Assembly: GCF_000517085.1 (NCBI RefSeq)
Contig: NZ_KI912107.1
Span: 4,523,980-4,587,979, forward strand
DNA from: Saccharicrinis fermentans DSM 9555 = JCM 21142
GTDB taxonomy: Bacteria; Bacteroidota; Bacteroidia; Bacteroidales; Marinilabiliaceae
Length of the DNA stretch: 64,000 nt
Direction of reading: 5' to 3'
This document shows positions 26,991 to 35,444 of the stretch, piece by piece; position 1 is the stretch's first letter, and every line of letters starts with the position of its first letter. Made by a program: the position numbers and the translations under genes. Below the pieces are notes generated by a model. That model did not search any database, had not been told where the DNA came from, and saw nothing but the letters and a program-made list of their open reading frames with translations.

Positions 26991-28595
26991 ATGAGAAATA
27001 ATAATATATATTTGATTATCGTACTTCTTGCTTTTGTAGTTGTATCCTGTAACGAAGATCTAAGTGAATATGCCAAGGTTAGGTATCCTGACCTTATTAT
27101 TTATGAGGAGCCTTCTGAGTCAAGTGTTTTTAATGAGCAATTTAATTATGAGCCTCAGTTTTTAACCGTACAGGGTGAGGATACGGTCCTTTTGGAAGAA
27201 TCGGCATATGATGATTATATGTATGAGTGGAGAATTCTTTTGCAGGCCGGCCGTTATGATACGGTAACTTCAGTTATAGGAACAGAGCGCCTTTTATCTA
27301 CGGTTTTAGATATGGTATTGCCTGCTTCAAATCCATATACTATTGTTTTAAGGGTTACCCACAAAGAAGTGGGATTTACACAAACTTTTGATTGGGAGGT
27401 AAATGTCTTAAGTGCATTGGGACGAGGTATGTTAATAGCACATACTGAGGATGGGGGTGTTTCTTCTGATATAAATCTTTTGATGACCAAAGCTTATAAT
27501 GATTCATTTGAAGAAACAGACCAAGATATTATACATCGAAATATTATTAGTGAAGTAAACGGACAGAAACTAGACGGTTTGGTTAGTAAACTATCATTCT
27601 GTAATAGTACCAATCATAAAACATTCTATGCTGTTGTTGAAGGAGAAACGTTGTTCGGAATGAATAATACTACACTTGCTATGGAAGATAGCAAAAATAC
27701 AGACTATTTTTACTATGCCCCAGCGGTCTTTAATCCTCAAAAGATATTTAACTATTATGCTGCCTATGGCTATATAATTAATAATGGAGTTGTTCATGTT
27801 CAATCCGCATCTGCAGGAGCTAAATTTGAATATATAGATGAGGCAACCTATAAATATGAAATTTATAACGGATATATGTCACGCTGGAATAGTCTTTATT
27901 ATTTTGGTGGACCTTTGGTATGCCACGATGTAATGAATAATCAGTTTGTTTTTGTTGGAACGACTGGGACTGTAAAGGAATGTACAGCACCTTTAGAAAC
28001 AGATGATTGGGCTTTTAACCCTAGAGAATTACCCGAAGATTTAGTATTTGTTGCAGGAGGTTTGAGGGATTCTTATAATGTGTTAATGTTGATGAAGTCA
28101 AGCAGCACAAATGCATTTTCCATTTATCGACTGGCAACTAATACGTCACGTGAAATTTCGGGTGATTATATTTTTGATCTGTCTAATTGTCCTGACTTGG
28201 ATCGAGCGACTGCTTTTGCTTTCTCTGAAAGTTATGATGAGTTTTATTATGCCGTAGATAATGAGTTGCGCGTAGTCATTTTAAATGTGGATGCTCCTAC
28301 TGCAAAAGTGAGCTATTCTCTTCCTGTAGGAGAAAGCATTACTCATATCAAAATTCATCTTAAAGTACCTGGAATAACAACGTGGTCGGAGTATGAGAAT
28401 GATGAAGGCCAAATGGTTCCGAAGTGGAACAGTTCAATTGGAAATGTTATTACTGTTGCATCCTACAATGGTACAGAGGGCTTTATTCGTACTTTACCAA
28501 TTCAGTATGGAGGTGCTGGTGGTATAGCTGAAGATAAATATGTGCATACATACGGAGGATTTGGAAAAATTACAGCTATTGAATTGCGCTATTAA
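26991..28595 (+). CDS. PKD-like family surface lipoprotein
   Basis: A 534-residue lipoprotein with lipobox VVVSCNED (Cys20). The N-terminal third (about 60-150) looks like PKD or Ig folds (YDDYMYEWRILLQAG, NPYTIVLRVTHKEVGFTQTFDWEVNV). The remainder is rich in short beta-strands and aromatic residues and may form a propeller-like body (GRGMLIAHTEDGG onward). This PKD-like family is a regular partner of DUF4843 and SusCD proteins. The gene starts 11 nt after the DUF4843 gene. A 12-bp tandem repeat spans its stop codon. Confidence 0.8.
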   Translation: MRNNNIYLIIVLLAFVVVSCNEDLSEYAKVRYPDLIIYEEPSESSVFNEQFNYEPQFLTVQGEDTVLLEESAYDDYMYEWRILLQAGRYDTVTSVIGTERLLSTVLDMVLPASNPYTIVLRVTHKEVGFTQTFDWEVNVLSALGRGMLIAHTEDGGVSSDINLLMTKAYNDSFEETDQDIIHRNIISEVNGQKLDGLVSKLSFCNSTNHKTFYAVVEGETLFGMNNTTLAMEDSKNTDYFYYAPAVFNPQKIFNYYAAYGYIINNGVVHVQSASAGAKFEYIDEATYKYEIYNGYMSRWNSLYYFGGPLVCHDVMNNQFVFVGTTGTVKECTAPLETDDWAFNPRELPEDLVFVAGGLRDSYNVLMLMKSSSTNAFSIYRLATNTSREISGDYIFDLSNCPDLDRATAFAFSESYDEFYYAVDNELRVVILNVDAPTAKVSYSLPVGESITHIKIHLKVPGITTWSEYENDEGQMVPKWNSSIGNVITVASYNGTEGFIRTLPIQYGGAGGIAEDKYVHTYGGFGKITAIELRY

Positions 28596-28614
28596 TTGCG
28601 CTATTAATTGCGCT
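28582..28614 (+). repeat. 12-bp tandem repeat over a stop codon
   Basis: AATTGCGCTATT is repeated 2.75 times. The first unit encodes the last residues of the PKD-like protein (LRY plus stop), and later units recreate the same codons and stop in frame. It looks like replication slippage. Confidence 0.85.
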
Positions 28615-28692
28615 TTAATAGAAGTTATGTGTACGAATAGTGGGAGGATGTGTTTGATTTGACAGATTTAAATAATTTTAAACAAGGAGTTT

Positions 28693-29595
28693 ATGAAATT
28701 TTATGTTGAAAAAATAATCTGTGTTGGTTTTGTCTTAGCTTTACTTTGCAGTTTCATATACAGTCAGGGAATTAATAGTGATTTGTCTCAAGTTGAAGAG
28801 GAACCTATAGCTCCAGTCTCACAGTTGGTTGATGATTTAAAAATTCAATCTTTTTTTTATGAAAAAGCAGAAGAATTATATCATGGCGGAAATTGTGTTC
28901 CTTTTTCAGTATTAAATGAGCAAATATCTAATGTGCGCTGCAAGATAGAATTAGATAAATTGCAAAGTAACAGAGAAACCCTTAGTTATGAATCACAAAG
29001 AAAAGGCACATTAATTATTGGAAAGCTTTGTAAATGTGCTACCTGTCCAAATATTCATTTGATGACTGCATCTGCATTCGTTATCAGTAAGGATGGACTA
29101 TGCGTAACGAATCATCATGTATTTTCTCCGTCATCAATGGACAAGAACTCTTATATGGCTGTTTTTGTGATGGATATCGAGGGTAATGTTTTTCCTGTGG
29201 AGGAAGTTATGGCTGCAAATAAAGAAAATGACGTAGCGATCTTTCGGGTAAATACAAGTGAAACAAAATTGACCCCTTTGTCATTGGGTTCGGATATAAA
29301 GACTGGTGAGGAGGTAAGTGTGGTAAGTCATCCCCAAAGACAGTTTTATACTTACACAAAAGGATATGTTACAAGACATTTCGAAAGCCATGATGCGCCA
29401 AGGTTTAGTATTTCGGCCGAATTTGCTGTGGGCTCAAGTGGTGCTCCTATATTTAATTCAGAAGGAAAAGTGGTAGGTGTTGTATCCGCAACGAGGGCCA
29501 ACTATGATAGCAGTGGGAAAAGCTTGCAGATGGTTGTGAAAATTGCCATACCTATTGAGGGTGTAAAGAAGTTATATGCCAATGAGTGTTTTTAA
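28693..29595 (+). CDS. Secreted trypsin-like serine protease (S1C-type, no PDZ)
   Basis: A 300-residue exported protein with an N-terminal hydrophobic signal (about 7-24). The trypsin fold covers about 105-290. The triad is clear: His142 in TNHHVF, Asp180 in ENDVAIF and Ser249 in GSSGAPIF. No PDZ domain follows, unlike HtrA/DegP. A cysteine-rich stretch CKCATCPN (113-120) precedes the catalytic core, and Cys68, Cys83 and Cys137 are additional, so disulfides or metal binding are possible. The gene lies between the SusCD lipoproteins and a TlpA-like oxidoreductase on the same strand. This suggests that it processes the imported ligand or matures the locus proteins. Confidence 0.85.
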   Translation: MKFYVEKIICVGFVLALLCSFIYSQGINSDLSQVEEEPIAPVSQLVDDLKIQSFFYEKAEELYHGGNCVPFSVLNEQISNVRCKIELDKLQSNRETLSYESQRKGTLIIGKLCKCATCPNIHLMTASAFVISKDGLCVTNHHVFSPSSMDKNSYMAVFVMDIEGNVFPVEEVMAANKENDVAIFRVNTSETKLTPLSLGSDIKTGEEVSVVSHPQRQFYTYTKGYVTRHFESHDAPRFSISAEFAVGSSGAPIFNSEGKVVGVVSATRANYDSSGKSLQMVVKIAIPIEGVKKLYANECF

Positions 29596-29596
29596 A

Positions 29597-29705
29597 ATTA
29601 AATTATATATACACATGAAACAGAGGTGGCAGTGCAAATAATTAGACACACAAGTGAATAATTGAGATTTGCGCTGGTTAGTGAAGTTTCGCTAATTTTT
29701 AAAAA
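29597..29705 (+). repeat. Leader repeat before the TlpA-like gene
   Basis: The 109 nt before the start codon align throughout with the leader of gldD on the other strand (60331-60440). Shared blocks include GCAAATAATT, CTGGTTAGT and the run AAGTTTCG-TAATTTTTAAAAA that ends at the start codon. Confidence 0.65.
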
Positions 29706-31085
29706 ATGAAAAATATTGTAATTCTATTGCTTTCGACGTTGATACTAGCGTCTTGTCAGTTGTCCACAAAAAAAGACTATATCCTACTTACCGGATCTAT
29801 TGAAGATGCGCCTGAAAAAGAATTTAGGCTGGTAAAAAGATCAAGTCCAGGAAGAATCTCTGTTAGCTTACAAGAGGATGGCTCTTTCTTCTGTGACACC
29901 ATTACCTTTGGAACGGGACGGTATGTTTTTACAGATGGTAGAAATAGTGCAGAGCTTTATCTGATTGCTGGAGAAGAGTATAACCTGACAGCTGTTGCTA
30001 AAGATTTTAGAAACACTGCAAAGTTAACAGGAACTAATCCTGATGCTTCTAATTATTTATTGACAAAAATTGCCCGTATCATTCGTATGAGAGGCGATTA
30101 TGCTGAATTTATGTCTCTTAAAGAATCTGAATTTATTGCTAAACAGAGCATGCTTAATGAGAGTTATCAAAGTTATTTGGATAGTTTTCCGAATATTCCG
30201 AAAGAATTTTCGGAAATGGAACGTAAGGAGTTGTATTATTACAATCTTTTAACTCTTATTCAATACGAAAGTCGACACCGATTGTACACTAAAGATGCTA
30301 GTTTTAAAGTTTCAAATGATTTTGATAAGCTGTTTGAAGGAGTGGATTATTCAAATGAAAAAGACTATAAACAAAGAGGGTCTTATGGCAAACTAATATC
30401 AGAACACTTCGGGAAGAAAGCCGACGAATTAGCAGAAAAGGAGGGGCTTGATATACACTTCGCTAAATTGAAGATATTTGGAAATATTGCTAGTGATTAT
30501 ATAAAAAACGATTTATTAATGGCAGCAGCTAAATATGATATTGGACGTGTGGATAGTTTAGATCAGTATTATAAGGCATTTGTTTCTGTTTCTACATCAA
30601 CTCGTAATAATGAAAGTATAACAGAAAAGTATAAAGCCTTAAAAAAACTTGCGAAAGGGCAGCCTTCACCTGTTTTCACTGGTTATATCAATCATGCTGG
30701 AGGAACAACATCGTTAGGTGATCTTAAAGGAAAATATGTATACATTGATGTTTGGGCAACCTGGTGTGGACCATGTCTGGCGGAGGTTCCTTTTCTTAAA
30801 AAAGTTGAAAAACAATACCATGGTAGAAATATTGAATTTGTAAGTATTTCCATAGACGTAGAGAAAAAGAATGAGGCCTGGAGGAAGTTAGTGATAAACA
30901 AAGAATTGGCCGGTATTCAATTGCGTGCTGATAAGGATTGGGGGTCGGAATTTATTGCCAGTTATGAAATAAATAGTATTCCAAGGTTTATTTTAATAGA
31001 TCCCAATGGTAATATTGTAGCCTCAAATGCCCCAAGGCCTTCCAACCCTAAGTTGATGGAGCTTTTTAGTGAGTTGAATTTGTAA
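29706..31085 (+). CDS. TlpA-family thioredoxin-like lipoprotein
   Basis: A 459-residue periplasmic lipoprotein with lipobox LILASCQL. The N-terminal part (about 25-110) resembles the DUF4369 beta-domain common in such proteins. A helical middle (about 115-310) leads to a C-terminal TlpA/redoxin domain (about 315-455) with the active site WATWCGPC (Cys354, Cys357) and the cis-proline segment SIPRF. The family reduces or exchanges disulfides in exported proteins. It ends the SusCD locus and its neighbour protease is cysteine-rich, so that protease is a possible client. Confidence 0.88.
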   Translation: MKNIVILLLSTLILASCQLSTKKDYILLTGSIEDAPEKEFRLVKRSSPGRISVSLQEDGSFFCDTITFGTGRYVFTDGRNSAELYLIAGEEYNLTAVAKDFRNTAKLTGTNPDASNYLLTKIARIIRMRGDYAEFMSLKESEFIAKQSMLNESYQSYLDSFPNIPKEFSEMERKELYYYNLLTLIQYESRHRLYTKDASFKVSNDFDKLFEGVDYSNEKDYKQRGSYGKLISEHFGKKADELAEKEGLDIHFAKLKIFGNIASDYIKNDLLMAAAKYDIGRVDSLDQYYKAFVSVSTSTRNNESITEKYKALKKLAKGQPSPVFTGYINHAGGTTSLGDLKGKYVYIDVWATWCGPCLAEVPFLKKVEKQYHGRNIEFVSISIDVEKKNEAWRKLVINKELAGIQLRADKDWGSEFIASYEINSIPRFILIDPNGNIVASNAPRPSNPKLMELFSELNL

Positions 31086-31115
31086 AATTATGGTTTAGTC
31101 TGAAGAATGCAAGAG

Positions 31116-31152
31116 ACAAGATAGCTGCCTACCAACTTGCTAGCTATCTTGT
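31116..31152 (+). terminator. Hairpin after the TlpA-like gene
   Basis: ACAAGATAGCT (31116-31126) pairs perfectly with AGCTATCTTGT (31142-31152), followed by TTTGATATGTTT. It lies 31 nt after the stop codon. Confidence 0.7.
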
Positions 31153-31372
31153 TTGATATGTTTATAATTTTCTTTTAAAGTTCACAAGGAATTAGGCTAA
31201 ATTAATCATCTTTCACTGTGTAAAACGATCTTTGTGGCTTGTTTTAACTTATCATAGCCTTGCTATGTCTTATTTAAAAGACTACTTGAAAGATTGCATT
31301 TTTAACTCTTGTTACTAAGTGCTAATGCATTATTTCGGTTTAAATAAGTATTGTGTATTTTTAAAAAGGACT

Positions 31373-31402
31373 CCCCAGTGGTATTATGCTGGGGATTTTT
31401 TA
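31373..31402 (+). terminator. Rho-independent terminator
   Basis: CCCCAG (31373-31378) pairs with CTGGGG (31389-31394), followed by ATTTTTTATT. The T run gives plus-strand orientation. Confidence 0.75.
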
Positions 31403-31497
31403 TTGCCTACGAAGCTTACTATTGTAAATGAATTATCTCTTGAGGCTGCATCCTTTATTTTTAACTCGAAAAATATGAGTTACGCCATAAGGAAGGT

Positions 31498-32631
31498 TTA
31501 CATGCTTTTTAACCTAGCTGCAGCATCTAATATTTGTTCGTCGCTCACTGATAGGTTTATTTGTAAAAACTTTTTTTTGCTTTTTTCGTGGTAATAGAAA
31601 CTGATGGGCATGGTAGCAATATCCTGCTCGTGAATTAACTTGATGGCAATATCGATGTCATTTTTTTCTAATGAAGGCTCAAAACTTATCAATTGAAAAT
31701 AGGTTCCTTTGCTGGGTATGGCTTTGATCTTAGAGTCTTTGATGCAGGAGAGAAACAGGTCTCTTTTCCTTTGATGGAAAATAGCTAGCTGACTGAAATT
31801 ATTTTGTTGCTTCATCCATTCTGCAATGGCCATCTGATATGGTAATTGAATGCCTTCGCCAATGATATCAATCATCTTACGTATCTCTTTGGTCAGTTTG
31901 GCCGAAGCCATGCAATAGCCCACATGCCAATTGGGAATATGGAGCGTTTCATCAAAGGATGATACAATAATGCTGCGCTCTCGTAATAGTGGATAAAGCG
32001 CTATGCTCTGGTGCATCTCACCATCAAATACCATATGTTCAAAGGATTCATCACTTAAAACAACAATGTTGGTTCCGTTGAGTATTTTCTGAAGGCGAAT
32101 CATGTCCAGTTCTGACATGGTGGAGCCGGTAGGGAAATGTGGAGAGTTAATAATAATCATACGTGTTTGAGTAGATATTAATTTCTGTACTTCCTCCCAT
32201 TCTACATGAAAATCGGGTGAGCGTAGTGTAACATAAATAGCACGTGCTCCTGTTGTCTCAATTGCTTGCTCGTAGCTTCTGTGGGCTGGTTCAAAAACCA
32301 AAACCTCATCTCCCTCCTTTAATAAGGCCATTACTGAGGCAAAAATACTTTGTTTAACTCCGCTTGTTATGGTGACCTCTGTCTCTGGGTCATAGCTATA
32401 GTCGTATAACTTAGCAGTCTTGGCTGCGATAGAGGCTCGCAAGTCTAATAAGCCATATCTGGGGGAAGGTATGTTGGCATTCTGCAGTATTTTGGTAAGT
32501 AGTAATTGTTCTAATTCTGTACTGCATTTGACCAAGGAGTGACTCTCAGCCAGATTCAATAATGAATTTTCTCGTGCATATTCCACCATTGCCATAGGCG
32601 ATGTGAGGTTATTTGTATTGTGTATAGTCAT
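31498..32631 (-). CDS. Class I aminotransferase-fold protein lacking the PLP lysine (probable pseudoenzyme)
   Basis: A 377-residue fold-type I protein closest in pattern to methionine/kynurenine-type aminotransferases (YbdL group): IPSPRYGLLDLR, TSGVKQSIFASV, EPAHRSYEQAI, SDESFEHMVFDG. The segment that should read SSFGKTxHxxGWxVGY instead reads SSFDETLHIPNWHVGY, so the Schiff-base lysine is Glu228 (codon GAA). Three other PLP or substrate contacts also differ. The Asn of HNPTG is Phe166, the Tyr of DEVYEH is Phe197, and the C-terminal carboxylate-binding Arg appears to be Gln357. Asp194, which contacts the pyridine nitrogen, is kept. The frame is full length and undamaged. Ordinary transaminase activity is therefore unlikely; the protein may bind an amino acid or play a structural or regulatory role. 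Confidence 0.88.
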   Translation of the reverse strand: MTIHNTNNLTSPMAMVEYARENSLLNLAESHSLVKCSTELEQLLLTKILQNANIPSPRYGLLDLRASIAAKTAKLYDYSYDPETEVTITSGVKQSIFASVMALLKEGDEVLVFEPAHRSYEQAIETTGARAIYVTLRSPDFHVEWEEVQKLISTQTRMIIINSPHFPTGSTMSELDMIRLQKILNGTNIVVLSDESFEHMVFDGEMHQSIALYPLLRERSIIVSSFDETLHIPNWHVGYCMASAKLTKEIRKMIDIIGEGIQLPYQMAIAEWMKQQNNFSQLAIFHQRKRDLFLSCIKDSKIKAIPSKGTYFQLISFEPSLEKNDIDIAIKLIHEQDIATMPISFYYHEKSKKKFLQINLSVSDEQILDAAARLKSM

Positions 32632-32858
32632 AGCAATTAAATCATTCCTGTAATATGTTTGGTGGTTGATTTTAGGGTGTTAAAATGTTTTTTAACGACC
32701 TAATGTGGTGATAGCCTTATTTTTATCGCGTAAATCATGCTGTTAGTATAGCTTTTATAATGATCATGGCAAAAAGCAATTTACAAAAGTTTTTGCTATA
32801 AAGAGTTTCTAATGGGCAGAATAGCTTTAATATTCCGCCAACTGCGTATTTTATTCTA

Positions 32859-33587
32859 TTACCGGTACAATTCCTTGAGTACTTTGAGTGATTTAATATT
32901 TGAAAAGCCGGAAAGGTGAAGTTGGTAATATTCCAACATTTTTTCGATAAACTTTGTTCTATCATCCTGGCTTATTTGTAGTGAATCTAATTCTTCAATT
33001 CTAATTTCACTAAGCTGGCGTAGAATCGATGTCTCTGAATGGTTCATGTAATGGGGGTGTGCAGGTTCGCTTTGTTGAAATGTGCCTGTTTTTAGGTTAA
33101 AGTATGGAAGCGCTTCGTTACTGTCCATGGAAGGAAAAAAACCCAAAGGCCGTGTTAAGCGAAACAATAAAAATAAGTGAAAATTTTGAACACCAGGTAA
33201 ATGACTGTCCAGCATAGATATGGATTGATGTAGGAAGGTAAATAAGTTGGCATCTCTTTTGTCCTCTTGTTTTAAGGCTTTGTTAAGAACCTCTGCAAGG
33301 AAGAAAGCCAGACTGCGTCTGACGGGTTCAAATGGAATCTGGGTAAATGGGGTGTTTACTTTGAAATCTTTTATGCGGTGTATGGTTTTTTTTTCGGAAT
33401 GATATACTTCTAAATCCAACAGGGAGAGCGCTTGTAAAAAAACATGTTTGTCTTTTTTTTTTCGACTTCTAACTTGATTAATCATGTATGACTGAAGTCC
33501 TAATTTCTGGGTGTAGATGTGTGATATAATGCTCGATTCGGCATATCTAGTGTAGTTTAGAACGATTCCTCTAGTTGACTCAATCAT
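32859..33587 (-). CDS. recO: DNA repair protein RecO
   Basis: A 242-residue RecO protein of the RecFOR pathway, which loads RecA on gapped DNA. The N-terminal OB fold runs from MIESTRGIVLNYTRYAESS to about residue 80 (QSYMINQVRSRKKK). The helical C-terminal part has FHLFLLFRLTRPLGFFPSM. No zinc cysteines are present, as is usual in Bacteroidota. I chose ATG 33587, nine codons inside the longest frame, since MIESTRGIVL is the family start. It is followed by 227 nt of non-coding DNA before the aminotransferase-like gene. Confidence 0.93.
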   Translation of the reverse strand: MIESTRGIVLNYTRYAESSIISHIYTQKLGLQSYMINQVRSRKKKDKHVFLQALSLLDLEVYHSEKKTIHRIKDFKVNTPFTQIPFEPVRRSLAFFLAEVLNKALKQEDKRDANLFTFLHQSISMLDSHLPGVQNFHLFLLFRLTRPLGFFPSMDSNEALPYFNLKTGTFQQSEPAHPHYMNHSETSILRQLSEIRIEELDSLQISQDDRTKFIEKMLEYYQLHLSGFSNIKSLKVLKELYR

Positions 33588-33768
33588 GGATGCTTGTTTT
33601 GTGCAAAAGTACAAATTTTATTGTCAGTTAATGTTGCTTTTTGCCTGCAGACTTTTGTTAGGTGAATGTAGTGTATCATTTATCAAAATTTTGTTTTAAT
33701 CTGTGGTTGCTTCGTTATCTAGCTCCACTTCCCAATAGCAATCACCATGACTGGGCAGATAGTAGACG

Positions 33769-33787
33769 TGGCTCATTCATTGAGCCA
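33769..33787. terminator. Hairpin after the CBS-domain gene
   Basis: TGGCTCA (33769-33775) pairs with TGAGCCA (33781-33787) across TTCAT, 14 nt past the stop codon of the minus-strand CBS gene. No T run is seen. Confidence 0.45.
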
Positions 33788-33801
33788 AAAGCAAGCGGTA
33801 A

Positions 33802-34467
33802 TTAAATGTTTAGGTATCTAATTAGGGCATCGTAATTTTTCTTCGTTACTTCATCTACAGTATTGTGTTCCGAGTAAGAGGCACTTACGGTGTAGTCATA
33901 TCGGTCGAAGGCTCTAAGTACTGGAGTTATATCTTCTCTGTTTAGTTTAATTGTAATCTTTAATGTGTCGCTTGCCTTGTTTTGGTTCAAGTAGAAACTT
34001 AGCACTTTGGTATCGGAATCTTCGATGATTCTGGCTATTTCTGATATTGAATAATCGTAGGAGGGCACATCTATTTCTACAATTCCACCAGGGGTATGAA
34101 CTGCAATTAAATCGGCAAAATTTTTCAATAAGTCGGTTTGTGTAATCAAGCCGAGGTATTCATTTTTGTCGGATAATACAGGAACCACAGTTAGCTGAAG
34201 TCTAGAAGCTACTTCGATAACAGCGTATATGTGTTGGTCTTGCGTAACAAAGGGAGCCGTCAAAGATAAAGGGAGGTTTCCCAGCGGTTCTTCAGGCTTG
34301 TTGATGTCATAGATATCTGTATCTGTCACTAGGCCCAGTAGCTCTTTGTTATTGACGATGGGAAGGTGCGATACCCTAAAAACCTCCATCCAGTTCAAGG
34401 CATTCAGGCCGGAATCTGAGGTTCGTAATGCGGGAACTATATCTGATATCAAATCTTTTGCTAACAT
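33802..34467 (-). CDS. CBS-domain pair protein (AcuB-like)
   Basis: A 221-residue cytoplasmic protein with two CBS motifs (about 1-55 with VSHLPIVNNKELLGLVTDTDI and 70-125 with LTVVPVLSDKNEYLGLITQTDLL). An ACT-like C-terminal region follows (about 130-215, GGIVEIDVPSYDYSISEIARII). This layout, which senses adenylates or other small ligands, is typical of AcuB-type proteins. It is divergent from pdxJ, an arrangement often seen in Bacteroidota. What it regulates is unknown. Confidence 0.88.
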   Translation of the reverse strand: MLAKDLISDIVPALRTSDSGLNALNWMEVFRVSHLPIVNNKELLGLVTDTDIYDINKPEEPLGNLPLSLTAPFVTQDQHIYAVIEVASRLQLTVVPVLSDKNEYLGLITQTDLLKNFADLIAVHTPGGIVEIDVPSYDYSISEIARIIEDSDTKVLSFYLNQNKASDTLKITIKLNREDITPVLRAFDRYDYTVSASYSEHNTVDEVTKKNYDALIRYLNI

Positions 34468-34644
34468 ACAATACTTTCAAGAAATACTCTTAACTTTGTC
34501 CCAAGGAGAGATAGTTGATTTCTCCTTTTTTTATAAGACTCAGGACTAAATTTAGTCGCATATATTGAAACAATCAAGTGAATGATTAGTTTATTTATGA
34601 TTTTTAGACTAATGCCCTGTGGATGATGACAAAACAAAATAGAG

Positions 34645-35364
34645 ATGACAAAGTTAAGTGTAAATATTAACAAGGTAGCCACCTTACGGAACTCAAGAGG
34701 TGGTGATCAACCCAATGTGCTGAAAGCGGCTATTGATGTTCAGGATTATGGTGCAGAGGGTGTTACTGTTCATCCACGTCCCGATGAAAGACATATTCGT
34801 TATCAGGATGTGATTGATATTAAACCTATTATAAAGACGGAATTTAATATCGAAGGATATCCTTCTACTGAGTTTATTGATTTGGTAAAAAAAGTGAAGC
34901 CTAATCAAGTTACTTTGGTACCTGATCCTCCTGAAGCGCTAACCTCTAATTCGGGTTGGGATACGATTAAGCATCGTTCTTTTTTGCAGGATGTGATTGC
35001 TGAATTTAGTGAAGTAGGTATTCGTACTTCCATATTCATAGATACTGATTTGGATAATATAAACAATGCTGCTAAAACAAATGCCGATCGGGTAGAGTTA
35101 TATACCGAGCCTTATGCGGCTATGTATGCCAAAGACAGAGAGGCTGCTATTGCTCCTTTTGTTGCTGCTGCTGAAATGGCTAAAAAGGCTGGTCTGAAAA
35201 TTAACGCAGGTCACGACTTAAGCCTAGAAAACTTGAGATTTTTCTCTGAGAGGATTCCTTTCCTGGCTGAGGTTTCCATAGGGCATGCACTTATTTGTGA
35301 TGCGTTGTACATGGGATTCGAGAAAACGATTAAACTTTACAAACAGCAGTTAGTAAGGATGTAG
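34645..35364 (+). CDS. pdxJ: Pyridoxine 5'-phosphate synthase
   Basis: A 239-residue TIM-barrel enzyme that condenses 1-deoxyxylulose 5-phosphate with 3-amino-2-oxopropyl phosphate to make pyridoxine 5'-phosphate. Family segments are [77 protein letters not shown] and EVSIGHALI. The length is normal. It is the first gene of a short plus-strand run with the hydrolase behind it (80-nt gap). Confidence 0.96.
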   Translation: MTKLSVNINKVATLRNSRGGDQPNVLKAAIDVQDYGAEGVTVHPRPDERHIRYQDVIDIKPIIKTEFNIEGYPSTEFIDLVKKVKPNQVTLVPDPPEALTSNSGWDTIKHRSFLQDVIAEFSEVGIRTSIFIDTDLDNINNAAKTNADRVELYTEPYAAMYAKDREAAIAPFVAAAEMAKKAGLKINAGHDLSLENLRFFSERIPFLAEVSIGHALICDALYMGFEKTIKLYKQQLVRM

Positions 35365-35444
35365 ATCTTACTTTAGTTGTAAAATATATAGAAACGGTTG
35401 TTTGTTTGTGTGATGCAAAAAAGTAACCGTTTTTTTTGAATGAT

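Larger units (their letters stand above)
31086..31497. other. Intergenic region with two hairpins
   Basis: This 412-nt gap between convergent genes holds a hairpin just after the TlpA-like gene and a second, T-rich terminator at 31373-31402. The 220 nt between them are AT-rich with no convincing open frame. A small RNA ending at the second terminator is possible but unsupported. Confidence 0.5.

Noticed and set aside
28582-28614. CRISPR-like array
   Set aside because: The units are contiguous 12-mers without spacers. No other spaced repeats or Cas genes occur in the window.
31319-31594. Plus-strand 91-codon frame between the TlpA-like and aminotransferase-like genes
   Set aside because: It runs through a strong terminator hairpin and into the opposite-strand gene, has no leader signal and looks like no family.
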